This document shows positions 7,957 through 16,433 of a stretch of 64,000 bases of DNA, one piece after another. Both the position numbers and the translations under genes were made by a program. Positions within the stretch are counted from its first letter, which is position 1; every line of letters begins with the position of its first letter. The notes below the pieces were generated by a model. That model had not been told where the DNA came from, made no database searches, and was given only the letters and a program-made list of their open reading frames with translations. The stretch comes from Microcella flavibacter (GTDB taxonomy: Bacteria > Actinomycetota > Actinomycetes > Actinomycetales > Microbacteriaceae): assembly GCF_012530535.1 (NCBI RefSeq), contig NZ_CP051299.1, positions 434,001-498,000 on the forward strand. The letters are read 5' to 3'.

Positions 7957-9426
7957 TCAGTACCCCGCGAAGTAGTCCGTGCGCACGCGCTTCGCGCCGG
8001 CGGCGCGCAGGGCCGAGGCGCCCGCGGCGACCACGGCGGGGGAGCCCGAGACGTAGCCCCGGCGCTGCCCGATGTCGGGCACGTGCTCGCGCAGGGCATC
8101 CACCGTCAGCGCATCGCGATCGAGCACGACGATGCGCGCCCCCGCCTGCTCGAGCGTCTCGCGGTAGAGGTGCTCGTCGGGGCTCGAGGGCACGAGCACG
8201 GCGACGACGTCGCGCTGCTCGCCGCGGTGCGCGAGCTCGGCGAGCTGGCTCACGAAGGGGGTCACGCCGATGCCGCCCGCGACGAGCACCAACGGCGTCG
8301 CGGCATCCTTCGGCAGCACGAAGTCGCCGCTCACCTGCGTGGCGCGCACGAGCGAGCCCGGCTCGAGGGCGGCGAGCTCGCGCTTGAAGGACGAGCCCTC
8401 GGCGAGCATCCGGGTGCCGATGGCGACGTGCTCGGCGGACGGGGCCGAGGCGATGGAGAAGATGCGGCGGGTGCCGCGCACGTCGGCCTTGTGCGGCAGG
8501 TGCAGCTCGAGCCACTGGCCCGCCTCGAACGGCACCGGGCGGGTCGGGGTGAAGCGCAGCTCGACCGCGGAGTCGGAGAGGGGGCGCGAGTCGACGAGGC
8601 GCAGCGCGAAGCCGCGGCGGCGCGAGACCGCGAAACCGACGAGGTTGCCGACGACGAGGGCGAGCTCGGGGGAGTTCGCGAGCAGGAACGGGCCGACCGG
8701 CTGCGCGAAGGGCAGGAAGATGAGCAGGCCCGCGACGGCGGCGACGAGCACCTGCTGCCACCGCCGGGGCGGGAGGGTGAGGGGCTCGGTGAGCATGTAG
8801 CCGGCGAGGAACACCACGGGCGTCAGCAGCACAGCGTTCTGCAGCACGTCGAGCGCGGGCAGGCCGACCGCGATGCCGCGGCCCACGTACACGACGACCG
8901 CGACGGCGACGAAGACGACGCCGATCTCGAGCCGGCGCGTGCGGTCGAGCAGCAGCAGCGCGCCGATCGCGACCACCGGCAGCATCGCGGCGGTGCCGAT
9001 CCACCAGATGCCGACGGTGAGGCCGAAGAAGCCCGCGATGAGGACACCGGTCGCCGCGGGGTTGAGCAGGTGCCGCCCGCGCCAGACGAGCAGGTACTTC
9101 GACAGCGCGGCGAGGACTCCGGCGGCGGCGGCGCCGACGAGGCTCATGGTCGTGGCCTGCGGCGGCACGAGGCAGGCGATGATGAGCGCGGTGATGACGC
9201 TCGACTCGCGATGCGGCACGACGCGCGCGAGGCGCGCCGCGACCTCGTTCGCGCCGATCGTGGCGACGAGCACCACGCCGGTGACGCCGAGCAGGCCGAG
9301 CGGGTCGACCCCGATGATCCCGACGGCGCCGAGCACGACGCCCATGACGATGACGGCGGCGAGGGCGCCGACCGTGAGGCGGTACATGCTGACGCGGCCC
9401 GTGACGGCGTCGATCGCGGCTCTCAT
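7957..9426 (-). CDS. RnfD/NqrB-like membrane domain fused to a ferredoxin/flavodoxin-reductase domain
   Basis: A 489-aa fusion. Residues about 15-275 form a polytopic membrane domain of the RnfD/NqrB type, with HLLNPAATG corresponding to the family's FNPA region. Residues about 285-489 form an FNR-type reductase with RRIFSIASAP (FAD contact), VAGGIGVTPF (NAD(P) contact) and an aromatic C-terminus. I see no clear SGAT flavinylation motif in the membrane half. The likely job is to pass electrons from cytosolic NAD(P)H across the membrane. The gene overlaps apbE by 4 nt and follows it and the FMN-binding lipoprotein in one operon, so the lipoprotein's flavin is the probable acceptor. The final electron acceptor is unknown. 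Confidence 0.85.
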   Translation of the reverse strand: MRAAIDAVTGRVSMYRLTVGALAAVIVMGVVLGAVGIIGVDPLGLLGVTGVVLVATIGANEVAARLARVVPHRESSVITALIIACLVPPQATTMSLVGAAAAGVLAALSKYLLVWRGRHLLNPAATGVLIAGFFGLTVGIWWIGTAAMLPVVAIGALLLLDRTRRLEIGVVFVAVAVVVYVGRGIAVGLPALDVLQNAVLLTPVVFLAGYMLTEPLTLPPRRWQQVLVAAVAGLLIFLPFAQPVGPFLLANSPELALVVGNLVGFAVSRRRGFALRLVDSRPLSDSAVELRFTPTRPVPFEAGQWLELHLPHKADVRGTRRIFSIASAPSAEHVAIGTRMLAEGSSFKRELAALEPGSLVRATQVSGDFVLPKDAATPLVLVAGGIGVTPFVSQLAELAHRGEQRDVVAVLVPSSPDEHLYRETLEQAGARIVVLDRDALTVDALREHVPDIGQRRGYVSGSPAVVAAGASALRAAGAKRVRTDYFAGY

Positions 9427-10334
9427 CGGAACAGCTCACCCTTCCAGTCGGCGCTCGACTCGATCGAGCCGTCCGAGAGCATCCTCACCCATGCGACGCC
9501 CAGCCGGTCGCCGATCGCGTGCGGATCGCCGAGCAGCAGCGCGGTGGCCGCCCCGTCGGCCACGAGCGCCGAGTCGGCGACCGCGAAGGTGCCGATCACG
9601 CCCTCGTCGATCGGGCGGCCGGTGACGGCGTCGACGATGTGGTGCAGGCCCGCGCCCCAGCGGCGGCGATCGAGCGCGCTCGCGCACAGGGCGCGGCCGT
9701 CGGCGAGCTCGACGACGCCGATCGCCTTGGCCGGGTTGGCCGGGTTCTGCAGCGCGACGCGCAGCCCCGCACCGCCCCAGGCGCGCAGGTCGCCGCTCGC
9801 GTCCACGATCGGGTCGACCACGTCGTGCTCGCGCAGCACCTCGCCGACGAGGTCGACGAGCAAGCCCTTGCCCGCGGCGCCGACGTCGAGCGTCACCGGG
9901 GCGACGGCGTCGAGCCGCAGATCGCCGTCGGCGGAGCGCACGAGCGTGATCGCGTCCTCCCACACGGGCGCCGCGAGCGGCGGGCCCGAGGGTTCGAGCC
10001 GGTAGGCGGCGTCGTAGCCGAGGCGCTCGAGCGAGGCTCCGACGAGCGGGCTCATGCGGCCGCCGGTGAGGGCGTAGAGCTGCTCGTACAGGCCGAGCAG
10101 CGGTGCGGCATCCTGCGGCAGCGGCCACGAGCCGGGGGCGGCGGCGATGCGGGCGACGAGGGAGTCGTCACGGAACCGCGACCAGTCGGCGTCGAAGCGC
10201 GCGATGCGCCGGGCGACCGCCGCGCGCGCCTCGGCGGGGATGCCGCCGGGGGCCTCGATCGACCAGGGGACGCCGATCGCCTCGAACGTCCAGGCCTCAT
10301 CGACCGGGGCCGAGGCCTCAGCCGACGAGAGCAT
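9423..10334 (-). CDS. apbE: FAD:protein FMN transferase (ApbE)
   Basis: ApbE transfers FMN from FAD to a Thr or Ser of target proteins outside the cytoplasm. The 303-aa sequence shows the family pattern: RFDADWSRF near the start, LDVGAAGKG (catalytic, magnesium-binding loop), VDASGDLRAWG, and the late motif HHIVDAVTGRP. No signal peptide or lipobox is visible, so it lacks an obvious export signal even though its likely target is a lipoprotein. It overlaps the FMN-binding lipoprotein gene by 17 nt and the RnfD-like gene by 4 nt, so the three proteins are almost certainly co-expressed. Confidence 0.93.
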   Translation of the reverse strand: MLSSAEASAPVDEAWTFEAIGVPWSIEAPGGIPAEARAAVARRIARFDADWSRFRDDSLVARIAAAPGSWPLPQDAAPLLGLYEQLYALTGGRMSPLVGASLERLGYDAAYRLEPSGPPLAAPVWEDAITLVRSADGDLRLDAVAPVTLDVGAAGKGLLVDLVGEVLREHDVVDPIVDASGDLRAWGGAGLRVALQNPANPAKAIGVVELADGRALCASALDRRRWGAGLHHIVDAVTGRPIDEGVIGTFAVADSALVADGAATALLLGDPHAIGDRLGVAWVRMLSDGSIESSADWKGELFR

Positions 10335-10758
10335 CCGCCTTGATCGCCTCGAGGGCCTCGAGGAACCCGCCGCTCGTGAGCGACGAGCCCGCGACCCGGG
10401 TGACCTGCAGCTCGTCGATGTCCTTGCCGACGACCTCGGCCTCGATGCCGCCGACGAACTGGTCCTGGTAGTACTGCGTCGTCGAGTTGCTGCCGCCGGG
10501 CGTCACCGCCACGGCCGTCACGATGTCGCCCTCGAGGGTGAGCTGCACGATGACCGACTCGGTGCCGTTCGGCGACTGGTAGGCGCCGCTCGCGCTGTAC
10601 TCGCCGTCGGTGTACTCGGCCGAGGTGTCGGCGGGGCCGGCGGGCCCCTCGGCGGCCGCATCGCCCGCCGCCGAGCATCCGGCGAGCGTGCCGAGCAGGG
10701 CGAAGGATGCCGCTGCCGCGGACGCGGGAGCGGAGAACGAGCGGGCGCGAGAGGTCAT
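10318..10758 (-). CDS. FMN-binding domain lipoprotein, likely flavinylation target
   Basis: A small secreted lipoprotein (146 aa). The signal peptide ends in the lipobox LAGC. The mature part is an FMN-binding (NqrC/RnfG-like) domain with VIVQLTLEGDIVTAVAV and the C-terminal SSLTSGGFLEAL; the Thr there is the expected FMN attachment residue. The start is the ATG at 10758, with GGAAG five bases upstream on the minus strand. The first gene of a three-gene operon with apbE and the RnfD-FNR fusion, it probably carries electrons on the outer face of the membrane. Confidence 0.88.
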   Translation of the reverse strand: MTSRARSFSAPASAAAASFALLGTLAGCSAAGDAAAEGPAGPADTSAEYTDGEYSASGAYQSPNGTESVIVQLTLEGDIVTAVAVTPGGSNSTTQYYQDQFVGGIEAEVVGKDIDELQVTRVAGSSLTSGGFLEALEAIKADALVG

Positions 10759-10826
10759 GGGGTCTTCCGGAGGAGGTCGTGGGCGTCGATGCGGGGCGAG
10801 GGCGACGTGATCAGCATCCCGACGCC

Positions 10827-10971
10827 CGGTGGGTATTCGCTGTGCTCGGTGGGAGCGATTGCTGCACGGTCGATGCGAGGCGCCGAGGATTCGGTGGATA
10901 CCCCGGTGGACGCAGAGTTCACCCGGTGGAAACAGAAAGGGTTGTCTACCCGCTTTCGGGGGGCTTATGGT
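10827..10971 (+). promoter_or_regulatory. Upstream region of the subtilase gene: five CGGTGG direct repeats and a promoter
   Basis: CGGTGG occurs five times in the same orientation (10827, 10847, 10892, 10904 and 10924). Directly downstream lie a -35-like TTGTCT (10942-10947) and a -10-like TATGGT (10966-10971) with an 18-nt spacer. The arrangement looks like an array of activator sites ending next to a promoter. The regulator is unknown. The rest of the 280-bp gap, towards the FMN lipoprotein gene, shows nothing else. Confidence 0.5.
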
Positions 10972-11041
10972 GAGGCCACCACCCGAGCCCGACGACGACG
11001 TCGGGCCGTTCACGCCCTCCACGAGAAGGATGCACACCGCT

Positions 11042-14000
11042 GTGACACTAAGGGAGAGCCGCTCGTCGGCCCAGCACCGTCCACACCGTCCGCTCGCCCG
11101 AACCGCCGCAGCAGCCGCCACCGCGGCGCTCGTGGCCGCGAGCCTGCTGACGGGCACCGCCGCGAACGCGGCCCCCGGCGCTCCGGGAACCGGGGTCGGC
11201 GCGATCGACTTCGAGGCCGGGCGCTACATCGTGACGCTCGCCGAGCCGGCGGTCGCCGCCTACGAGGGCGGCGTGCCGGGCATCCCCGCCACCGCCCCCG
11301 AGGAGGGCGAGCAGCTCGAGGCCCGCCGCGCCCCCGTCGCCGACTACCGCTCGCACCTGCAGCAGAAGCAGCAGGAGGTCGCGGCCGAGGCCGACGTCAC
11401 CATCGACTCCTCGTACACCGTCGCGATCAACGCCTTCGCCGCCGAGCTCACCGCCGAGCAGGCGGCCGCGCTCATCACGAGCCGCGACGTGCTGCAGGTC
11501 GTGCCCGACGAGATGAAGCAGATCCAGGCCGAGACCGGCACCGAGTTCCTCGGGCTGGACGGCCCGGGCGGCGTCTGGGAGGCCGTCGGCGGCGCCGAGA
11601 CCGCCGGGGAGGGCGTCGTCGTCGGGATCCTCGACACCGGCATCGCCCCCGAGAACCCGTCCTTCGCCGGTGAGGCGCTCGGCACCGCGCCGGGCTCCGA
11701 GCCCTACCTCGACGGCAGCAGCATCGTCTTCGAGAAGAGCGACGGCGGCACCTTCGTCGGCGAGTGCGTCGAGGGCGTGCAGTTCAGCGCCGACGACTGC
11801 TCGACCAAGATCGTCAGCGCGCGCTACTTCGTCGACGGCTTCGGTGCGAACCGCATCGGCGACGCCAGCACCGGCCCCGGCGAGTTCCTCTCGCCCCGCG
11901 ACGGCGACGGCCACGGCTCGCACACCGGCGGCACCGCCGCGGGCAACCACCGCGTCGGCACGACCGTGAGCGGCATCGACTTCGGCCCGATCTCGGGCGT
12001 CGCCCCCGCCGCCAAGGTCGCCTCGTACAAGGTCTGCTGGAACGGTCCCGACGCGACGGTCACCACCGACGACGGATGCGCGACGAGCGACCTGCTCGCC
12101 GGCATCGACCAGGCCGTGCTCGACGGCGTCGACGTCATCAACTACTCGATCGGCGGCGGCGCGGCCACCACCACGTACTCGCCCACCGACGACGCCTTCC
12201 TCGGCGCCGCCGCGGCCGGCGTGTTCGTGGCCGCCTCGGCCGGCAACTCCGGCCCCGGCGCGTCCACGCTCGACAACGCGAGCCCGTGGATCACGACGGT
12301 CGCCGCGAGCACCATCCCCGCGTACCAGGGCACGGTCACGCTCGGTGACGGGCAGGCCTTCGCGGGAGCATCCATCACGGTCGACATGTCGGAGGACGCT
12401 GAGCCGCTCACCGGACCGCTCGTCCCGTCGCGCACCCTGGCGGCGGCCGGCGCGCCCGACCCGGAGCTCTGCGGACCGGGCACGCTCGACCCCGCGCTCG
12501 TGAGCGAGGGCGACATCGTGCTCTGCGAGCGCGGCGTCTACGACCGCGTCGCCAAGTCGGCCGAGGTCGCCCGCGTGGGCGGCGCCGGCATGGTGCTCGT
12601 CAACGTGACCCCCGGATCGGTGGACACCGACACGCACAGCGTGCCGACCGTGCACCTCGACGCCGTCTACTACGACGAGGTCACCGCCTACGCCGCCACC
12701 GAGGGCGCCACGGCGACCCTCACGGCGGGCAACTCGACCGACGTCGTGACCCCGGTGCCCCAGGTCGCCGGCTTCTCGTCGCGCGGCCCGGTGCTCGCCG
12801 ACGGCAGCGACATCCTCAAGCCCGACATCTCGGCGCCCGGCGTCTCGATCCTCGCCGCGGTCTCCAACCGCGAGGGGGAGGACCCGGCCTTCGGGTTCCT
12901 CAGCGGCACCTCGATGTCGTCGCCGCACATCGCGGGCCTCGCGGCCCTCTACCTCGGTGAGCGCCCGACCGCGACGCCCGCCGAGATCAAGTCGGCCATC
13001 ATGACGACGGCGTACGACACGCTCGCCGCCGACGGCTCGACCGTGACCGACCCCTTCACCCAGGGTGCCGGCCATGCCGACCCGACCCGCTTCTTCGAGC
13101 CGGGCCTGGTCTACCTCAACGGCGTTCCCGACTGGCTCGGCTACCTGCAGGGCATCGGCTACGACGCCGGCGTCGAGCCGATCGACGGCAGCGACCTCAA
13201 CCTCGCCTCGATCGCCGTAGGTACGCTCACGGCGCCCGAGCAGGTCACCCGCACGGTGACGGCCACGCAGGCCGGCACCTTCGAGGCCAGCATCCAGGGC
13301 CTCGCGGGCATCGAGGCGACCGTCGAGCCCTCGACGCTCACCTTCGGCGCCGCGGGCGAATCGCAGGAGTTCACCGTCACCTTCGCCCGCACCGATGCGG
13401 CGCTCGACGCGTACGCCTCGGGCTCGCTCACCTGGGCGTCGGGCGAGACGACGGTGCGCAGCCCGATCGTCGTGCAGCCCGTCACGATCGTGGCCCCGGC
13501 CGCGGTCGAGGGCGAGGGCACGACGGGCTCGGTGGACATCGCGGTGACCCCCGGCGGCACGGGCGACATCGCCCTGTCGACGACGGGCCTCTCGCTCGGC
13601 GAGCGCCTGCCGAACGCGACCGACCCGGAGGCCGAGAACTCGGGCTCCGGCGTCACCGGCGACTTCGCGGAGTACGTGGTGACCGTGCCGGAGGGGTCGG
13701 CGTTCACGCGCTTCGACCTCGACTCGGCCGATGACATCGCCGACCTCGACCTCATCGTCTACCAGCTCGACGCCGCCGGCACCCCCATCGCGGGGTGGCA
13801 GTCGGCGACGGGCTCGGCCGATGAGCGGATCGACCTGGTCGAGCCGGCGGCGGCCGACTACGCCGTCTTCGTCGACGTCTACTCGGCAGCGACCGAGACG
13901 GCCTGGGACATGACCGTCACCTCGATCGTCGAGGGGGGCGCCCCGCTCGCCCTCGACCCGGCCGTCATCGCCGGCGTGCAGGGCGAGGAGTCGATCGTCA

Positions 14001-14440
14001 CCGCCTCGTGGGCCGACCTCGAGGCGCAGAGCACCTACCTCGGCCTGGTGCGCTACGGCGACACCGGCGCCGCGACCACGGTGCAGGTCGAGACGGGCGA
14101 CGCCCCGGAGGAGCCCGTCGCGCCGGTCGCGCTCGTGGCCCCCTCCGTCAGCGGCGACGCGAAGCCCGGCCGCGTGCTCACCGCCGATCCCGGCGAGTGG
14201 GACGTCGAGGGCCTGACGTTCACCTACCAGTGGCAGGCCGACGGCGAGGACATCCGCCGGGCGACCGGGTCGACCTACCGGGTGACCGGCGGCGACAAGG
14301 GCGACGTCATCACCGTCGTCGTCACCGCCTCGAAGGAGGGGCTGCCCGACGGCACCGCCACCAGCGAGGGCGTCGAGGTCGGCAAGCCGGGCAAGCCCGG
14401 CAAGCCCGGGCCGAAGGGCGGCGAGCGCGTGATCGACTGA
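11042..14440 (+). CDS. Secreted subtilisin-like serine protease (S8) with PA insert and collagen-like tail
   Basis: An extracellular protease of 1132 aa. A long signal peptide is followed by an I9-like propeptide (RYIVTLAEP). The S8 catalytic domain has Asp198 (ILDTG), His291 (DGHGSH) and Ser624 (GTSMSSPHIAG); a PA-type region sits between His and Ser. After it come a fibronectin-like region, a beta-sandwich resembling a bacterial pre-peptidase domain, and an Ig-like repeat (FTYQWQADG). The C-terminus is collagen-like (GKPGKPGKPGPKGG) with no sorting signal. The GTG start at 11042 was chosen because GAGAAGGA lies 11 nt upstream; ATG 11030 is possible but overlaps that site. The gene is monocistronic, with a promoter at 10942-10971 and a hairpin terminator downstream. 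Confidence 0.93.
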   Translation: MTLRESRSSAQHRPHRPLARTAAAAATAALVAASLLTGTAANAAPGAPGTGVGAIDFEAGRYIVTLAEPAVAAYEGGVPGIPATAPEEGEQLEARRAPVADYRSHLQQKQQEVAAEADVTIDSSYTVAINAFAAELTAEQAAALITSRDVLQVVPDEMKQIQAETGTEFLGLDGPGGVWEAVGGAETAGEGVVVGILDTGIAPENPSFAGEALGTAPGSEPYLDGSSIVFEKSDGGTFVGECVEGVQFSADDCSTKIVSARYFVDGFGANRIGDASTGPGEFLSPRDGDGHGSHTGGTAAGNHRVGTTVSGIDFGPISGVAPAAKVASYKVCWNGPDATVTTDDGCATSDLLAGIDQAVLDGVDVINYSIGGGAATTTYSPTDDAFLGAAAAGVFVAASAGNSGPGASTLDNASPWITTVAASTIPAYQGTVTLGDGQAFAGASITVDMSEDAEPLTGPLVPSRTLAAAGAPDPELCGPGTLDPALVSEGDIVLCERGVYDRVAKSAEVARVGGAGMVLVNVTPGSVDTDTHSVPTVHLDAVYYDEVTAYAATEGATATLTAGNSTDVVTPVPQVAGFSSRGPVLADGSDILKPDISAPGVSILAAVSNREGEDPAFGFLSGTSMSSPHIAGLAALYLGERPTATPAEIKSAIMTTAYDTLAADGSTVTDPFTQGAGHADPTRFFEPGLVYLNGVPDWLGYLQGIGYDAGVEPIDGSDLNLASIAVGTLTAPEQVTRTVTATQAGTFEASIQGLAGIEATVEPSTLTFGAAGESQEFTVTFARTDAALDAYASGSLTWASGETTVRSPIVVQPVTIVAPAAVEGEGTTGSVDIAVTPGGTGDIALSTTGLSLGERLPNATDPEAENSGSGVTGDFAEYVVTVPEGSAFTRFDLDSADDIADLDLIVYQLDAAGTPIAGWQSATGSADERIDLVEPAAADYAVFVDVYSAATETAWDMTVTSIVEGGAPLALDPAVIAGVQGEESIVTASWADLEAQSTYLGLVRYGDTGAATTVQVETGDAPEEPVAPVALVAPSVSGDAKPGRVLTADPGEWDVEGLTFTYQWQADGEDIRRATGSTYRVTGGDKGDVITVVVTASKEGLPDGTATSEGVEVGKPGKPGKPGPKGGERVID

Positions 14441-14460
14441 TCACCGCGCCCATGACCGCG

Positions 14461-14539
14461 GCGGGGTCGTGATCGTCTTCTCGACCCCGCCGTCACGGCA
14501 GCGGCCCGCATCCTTGTTCAGGGGGATGCGGGCCGCTGC
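14461..14539. terminator. Tandem hairpins between the subtilase gene and the DUF1349 gene
   Basis: The first hairpin is GCGGGGTCG (14461-14469) with CGACCCCGC (14482-14490). The second and stronger is GCAGCGGCCCGCATCC (14498-14513) with its exact complement at 14524-14539 and a 10-nt loop. They lie between convergent genes and probably terminate both transcripts. Confidence 0.75.
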
Positions 14540-14602
14540 GCTGCGCCGACCGGTGGCGCCGGCGGCGGGACGGGCCCGTCCGGCGACGCCCCGCGGGACA
14601 GC

Positions 14603-15256
14603 TCAGGAGGGCGGAGCGGCGTGCAGCTCGAGATCGGGCGCGGTCTCGCGCCAGTCGAGGAACCGCACCGCGAAGCCCGCGCGGGTGGGGCCGCAGAGCA
14701 TGGGCCCGATGCGGGCATCCCCCTCGGGGAACCGGGCGACCCGCACGAGGCGCCAGTCGTCCGCGCTCGCAGGGGCCGCGCCGTCGGGGGCCGCGGCGTC
14801 AGGGGTCGCGGCGTCCGCATCGAGCGGGCGCGACCGGGCGCGGATCACGACGGCGTCGGCGATGCGGGATGCCCGCACCGTGACCGCCCGTCCCGTCCAG
14901 TCGTCGACGCGCCCCGTCGACCAGTCGCTCGCGCCCAGGGTGACGACGGCGCCCAGCTGCGGGTGCCCGTCGCTCTGCTCGACGCCCGCCTTGATCCAGG
15001 TGGCGTCGTCGACGACGATGACCAGTCCCGCCTGATCGAACTCGCCGGTGAAGCCCTCGAGCGCGAAGGTCACCTCCACGGCGGTGCCCGGAGCCCACGG
15101 CGCGAGCAGCCCGTGCCCGTCCTCGTGCCGGAACCCGTAGGCGGTGTCGCGCCACCAGTCGCTGCCATCGACGGCCTCGACCACGAGCGATCCCTCGGCG
15201 TCGAGCGCGGCGGCCGCGGGCTCACGCGTCCAGGAGCCGCGCGACCAGTCGGTCAT
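14603..15256 (-). CDS. DUF1349 domain protein
   Basis: A cytosolic protein of 217 aa of the DUF1349 family, a concanavalin-like beta-sandwich. Family-like features are DWWRDTAYGF, GEFDQAGLVI and DDATWIKAGVE in the first half and GPMLCGPTRAGFAVRFLDW near the end. An Ala/Asp-rich insert (about residues 145-165) breaks the domain. No signal peptide is seen. Its ATG overlaps the nagA stop by 4 nt, so it is translationally coupled to amino-sugar catabolism. The molecular function of the family is not known; sugar binding is plausible from the fold. Confidence 0.82.
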   Translation of the reverse strand: MTDWSRGSWTREPAAAALDAEGSLVVEAVDGSDWWRDTAYGFRHEDGHGLLAPWAPGTAVEVTFALEGFTGEFDQAGLVIVVDDATWIKAGVEQSDGHPQLGAVVTLGASDWSTGRVDDWTGRAVTVRASRIADAVVIRARSRPLDADAATPDAAAPDGAAPASADDWRLVRVARFPEGDARIGPMLCGPTRAGFAVRFLDWRETAPDLELHAAPPS

Positions 15257-16425
15257 GACGCGCTCGCCTCGACGGACTCGGCGACCGGTGCGGGGCCGAC
15301 CTCGACGCCCGCGGCCCACACCCGCTCGACCCGCCAGCCCTCGGCGAGCACGACGACGTCGGCGGCGAAGCCCGCGGCGAGCATCCCCCACTCGCCCTCG
15401 CGGCCGAGCACGCAGGCGGGCGTCGCGGTGAGCGCGCGCACGGCGGCCGTCTCGTCGACGTCGGCGACCTCGATCGCGGTGCGCAGCGCGACGTCCTGCG
15501 TGAGGGTCGAGCCGGCGATCGTCGAGGTGCCGTTGAGCAGCGCGATGCCGTTCTGCACGGTGACGTTGAGCGAGCCGAGCCGGTAGAAGCCGTCGGCGCC
15601 GCCCGCCGCGGCCATCGCGTCGGTCACGAGGGCGACCCGGCCGGGCGCGGCGCGGAACACCATCTGCGTCACCGAGGGGTGCACGTGCACGCCGTCGACG
15701 ACGAGCTCGAGCGTCACGCGGTCGTCGTCGAAGGCGGAGGGGATCGGCCCCGGTTCGCGGTGGTGGATGCCCGGCATCGCGTTGAACACGTGGGTCAGCA
15801 GGCGCGCCCCCGCATCGAAGGCCGCGCGCGTCACGTGCTCGCCCGCCTCGGTGTGCCCGACCGCGACGATGACCCCGGCCGCGACGAAGCGCTCGATCGC
15901 GTCGAGGGCGCCGGGCAGCTCGGGCGCGACGGTGACCTGCACGAGGGATCCGCCGGCGGCGTCGAGCAGGGTCTCGACGAGCTCGGGATCGGGCTCGACG
16001 AGGTACTCCTGCGCGTGCGCGCCGCGCCGGGCGACCGCGAGGAAGGGGCCCTCGAGGTGCGATCCGATGATGGTTGAGTCGGCGGCGGCCAGCGCGGCGA
16101 CGGCGCGCAGGCCGGCGACGATCGTCTCGACCGGGTTGGCGACGAGCGAGATCACCGAGCGCGTCGTGCCGTGCGCCCGGTGCACGGCGAGGGCCGCGCG
16201 GATCTCGTCGGGCCCGTTGTCGTAGGCCGCGCCGCCGCCGCCGTGCGCGTGCAGGTCGATGAACCCGGGGGTCAGGGTGCGGCCGGTCACGTCGAGGACG
16301 ACGTCCGCTGCGGGAGGGGGATCCGTGCCGACGGCGGCGATGCGGTCGCCGTCCAGCAGCAGCCAGCCGTCGCGGCGGCCGTCGGCGTCGAGCAGGCTGC
16401 CGCCCGCGAGCAGGGTGGTGGTCAC
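15253..16425 (-). CDS. nagA: N-acetylglucosamine-6-phosphate deacetylase
   Basis: NagA removes the acetyl group from GlcNAc-6-P in amino-sugar and cell-wall recycling. The sequence (390 aa) has the amidohydrolase metal and active-site motifs HAHGGGG, HLEGPF, VGHTEAG, HVFNAM and VTDAMAA in order. The start is GTG at 16425, directly behind a near-perfect ribosome-binding site AGGAGG (minus strand, 16430-16435). The gene follows purU with an 8-nt gap and overlaps the DUF1349 gene, so the three probably form one transcript. Confidence 0.95.
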   Translation of the reverse strand: MTTTLLAGGSLLDADGRRDGWLLLDGDRIAAVGTDPPPAADVVLDVTGRTLTPGFIDLHAHGGGGAAYDNGPDEIRAALAVHRAHGTTRSVISLVANPVETIVAGLRAVAALAAADSTIIGSHLEGPFLAVARRGAHAQEYLVEPDPELVETLLDAAGGSLVQVTVAPELPGALDAIERFVAAGVIVAVGHTEAGEHVTRAAFDAGARLLTHVFNAMPGIHHREPGPIPSAFDDDRVTLELVVDGVHVHPSVTQMVFRAAPGRVALVTDAMAAAGGADGFYRLGSLNVTVQNGIALLNGTSTIAGSTLTQDVALRTAIEVADVDETAAVRALTATPACVLGREGEWGMLAAGFAADVVVLAEGWRVERVWAAGVEVGPAPVAESVEASAS

Positions 16426-16433
16426 GATGCCTC

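Noticed and set aside
11048-13075. 675-aa open frame antisense to the subtilase gene
   Set aside because: Composition (Gly, Arg, Val, Asp) and lack of motifs mark it as a shadow of the protease gene.
14380-14440. GKPGKPGKPG tail of the subtilase as a frameshifted end
   Set aside because: The reading frame continues normally from an Ig-like repeat to a stop followed by a terminator, so the tail appears to be real.
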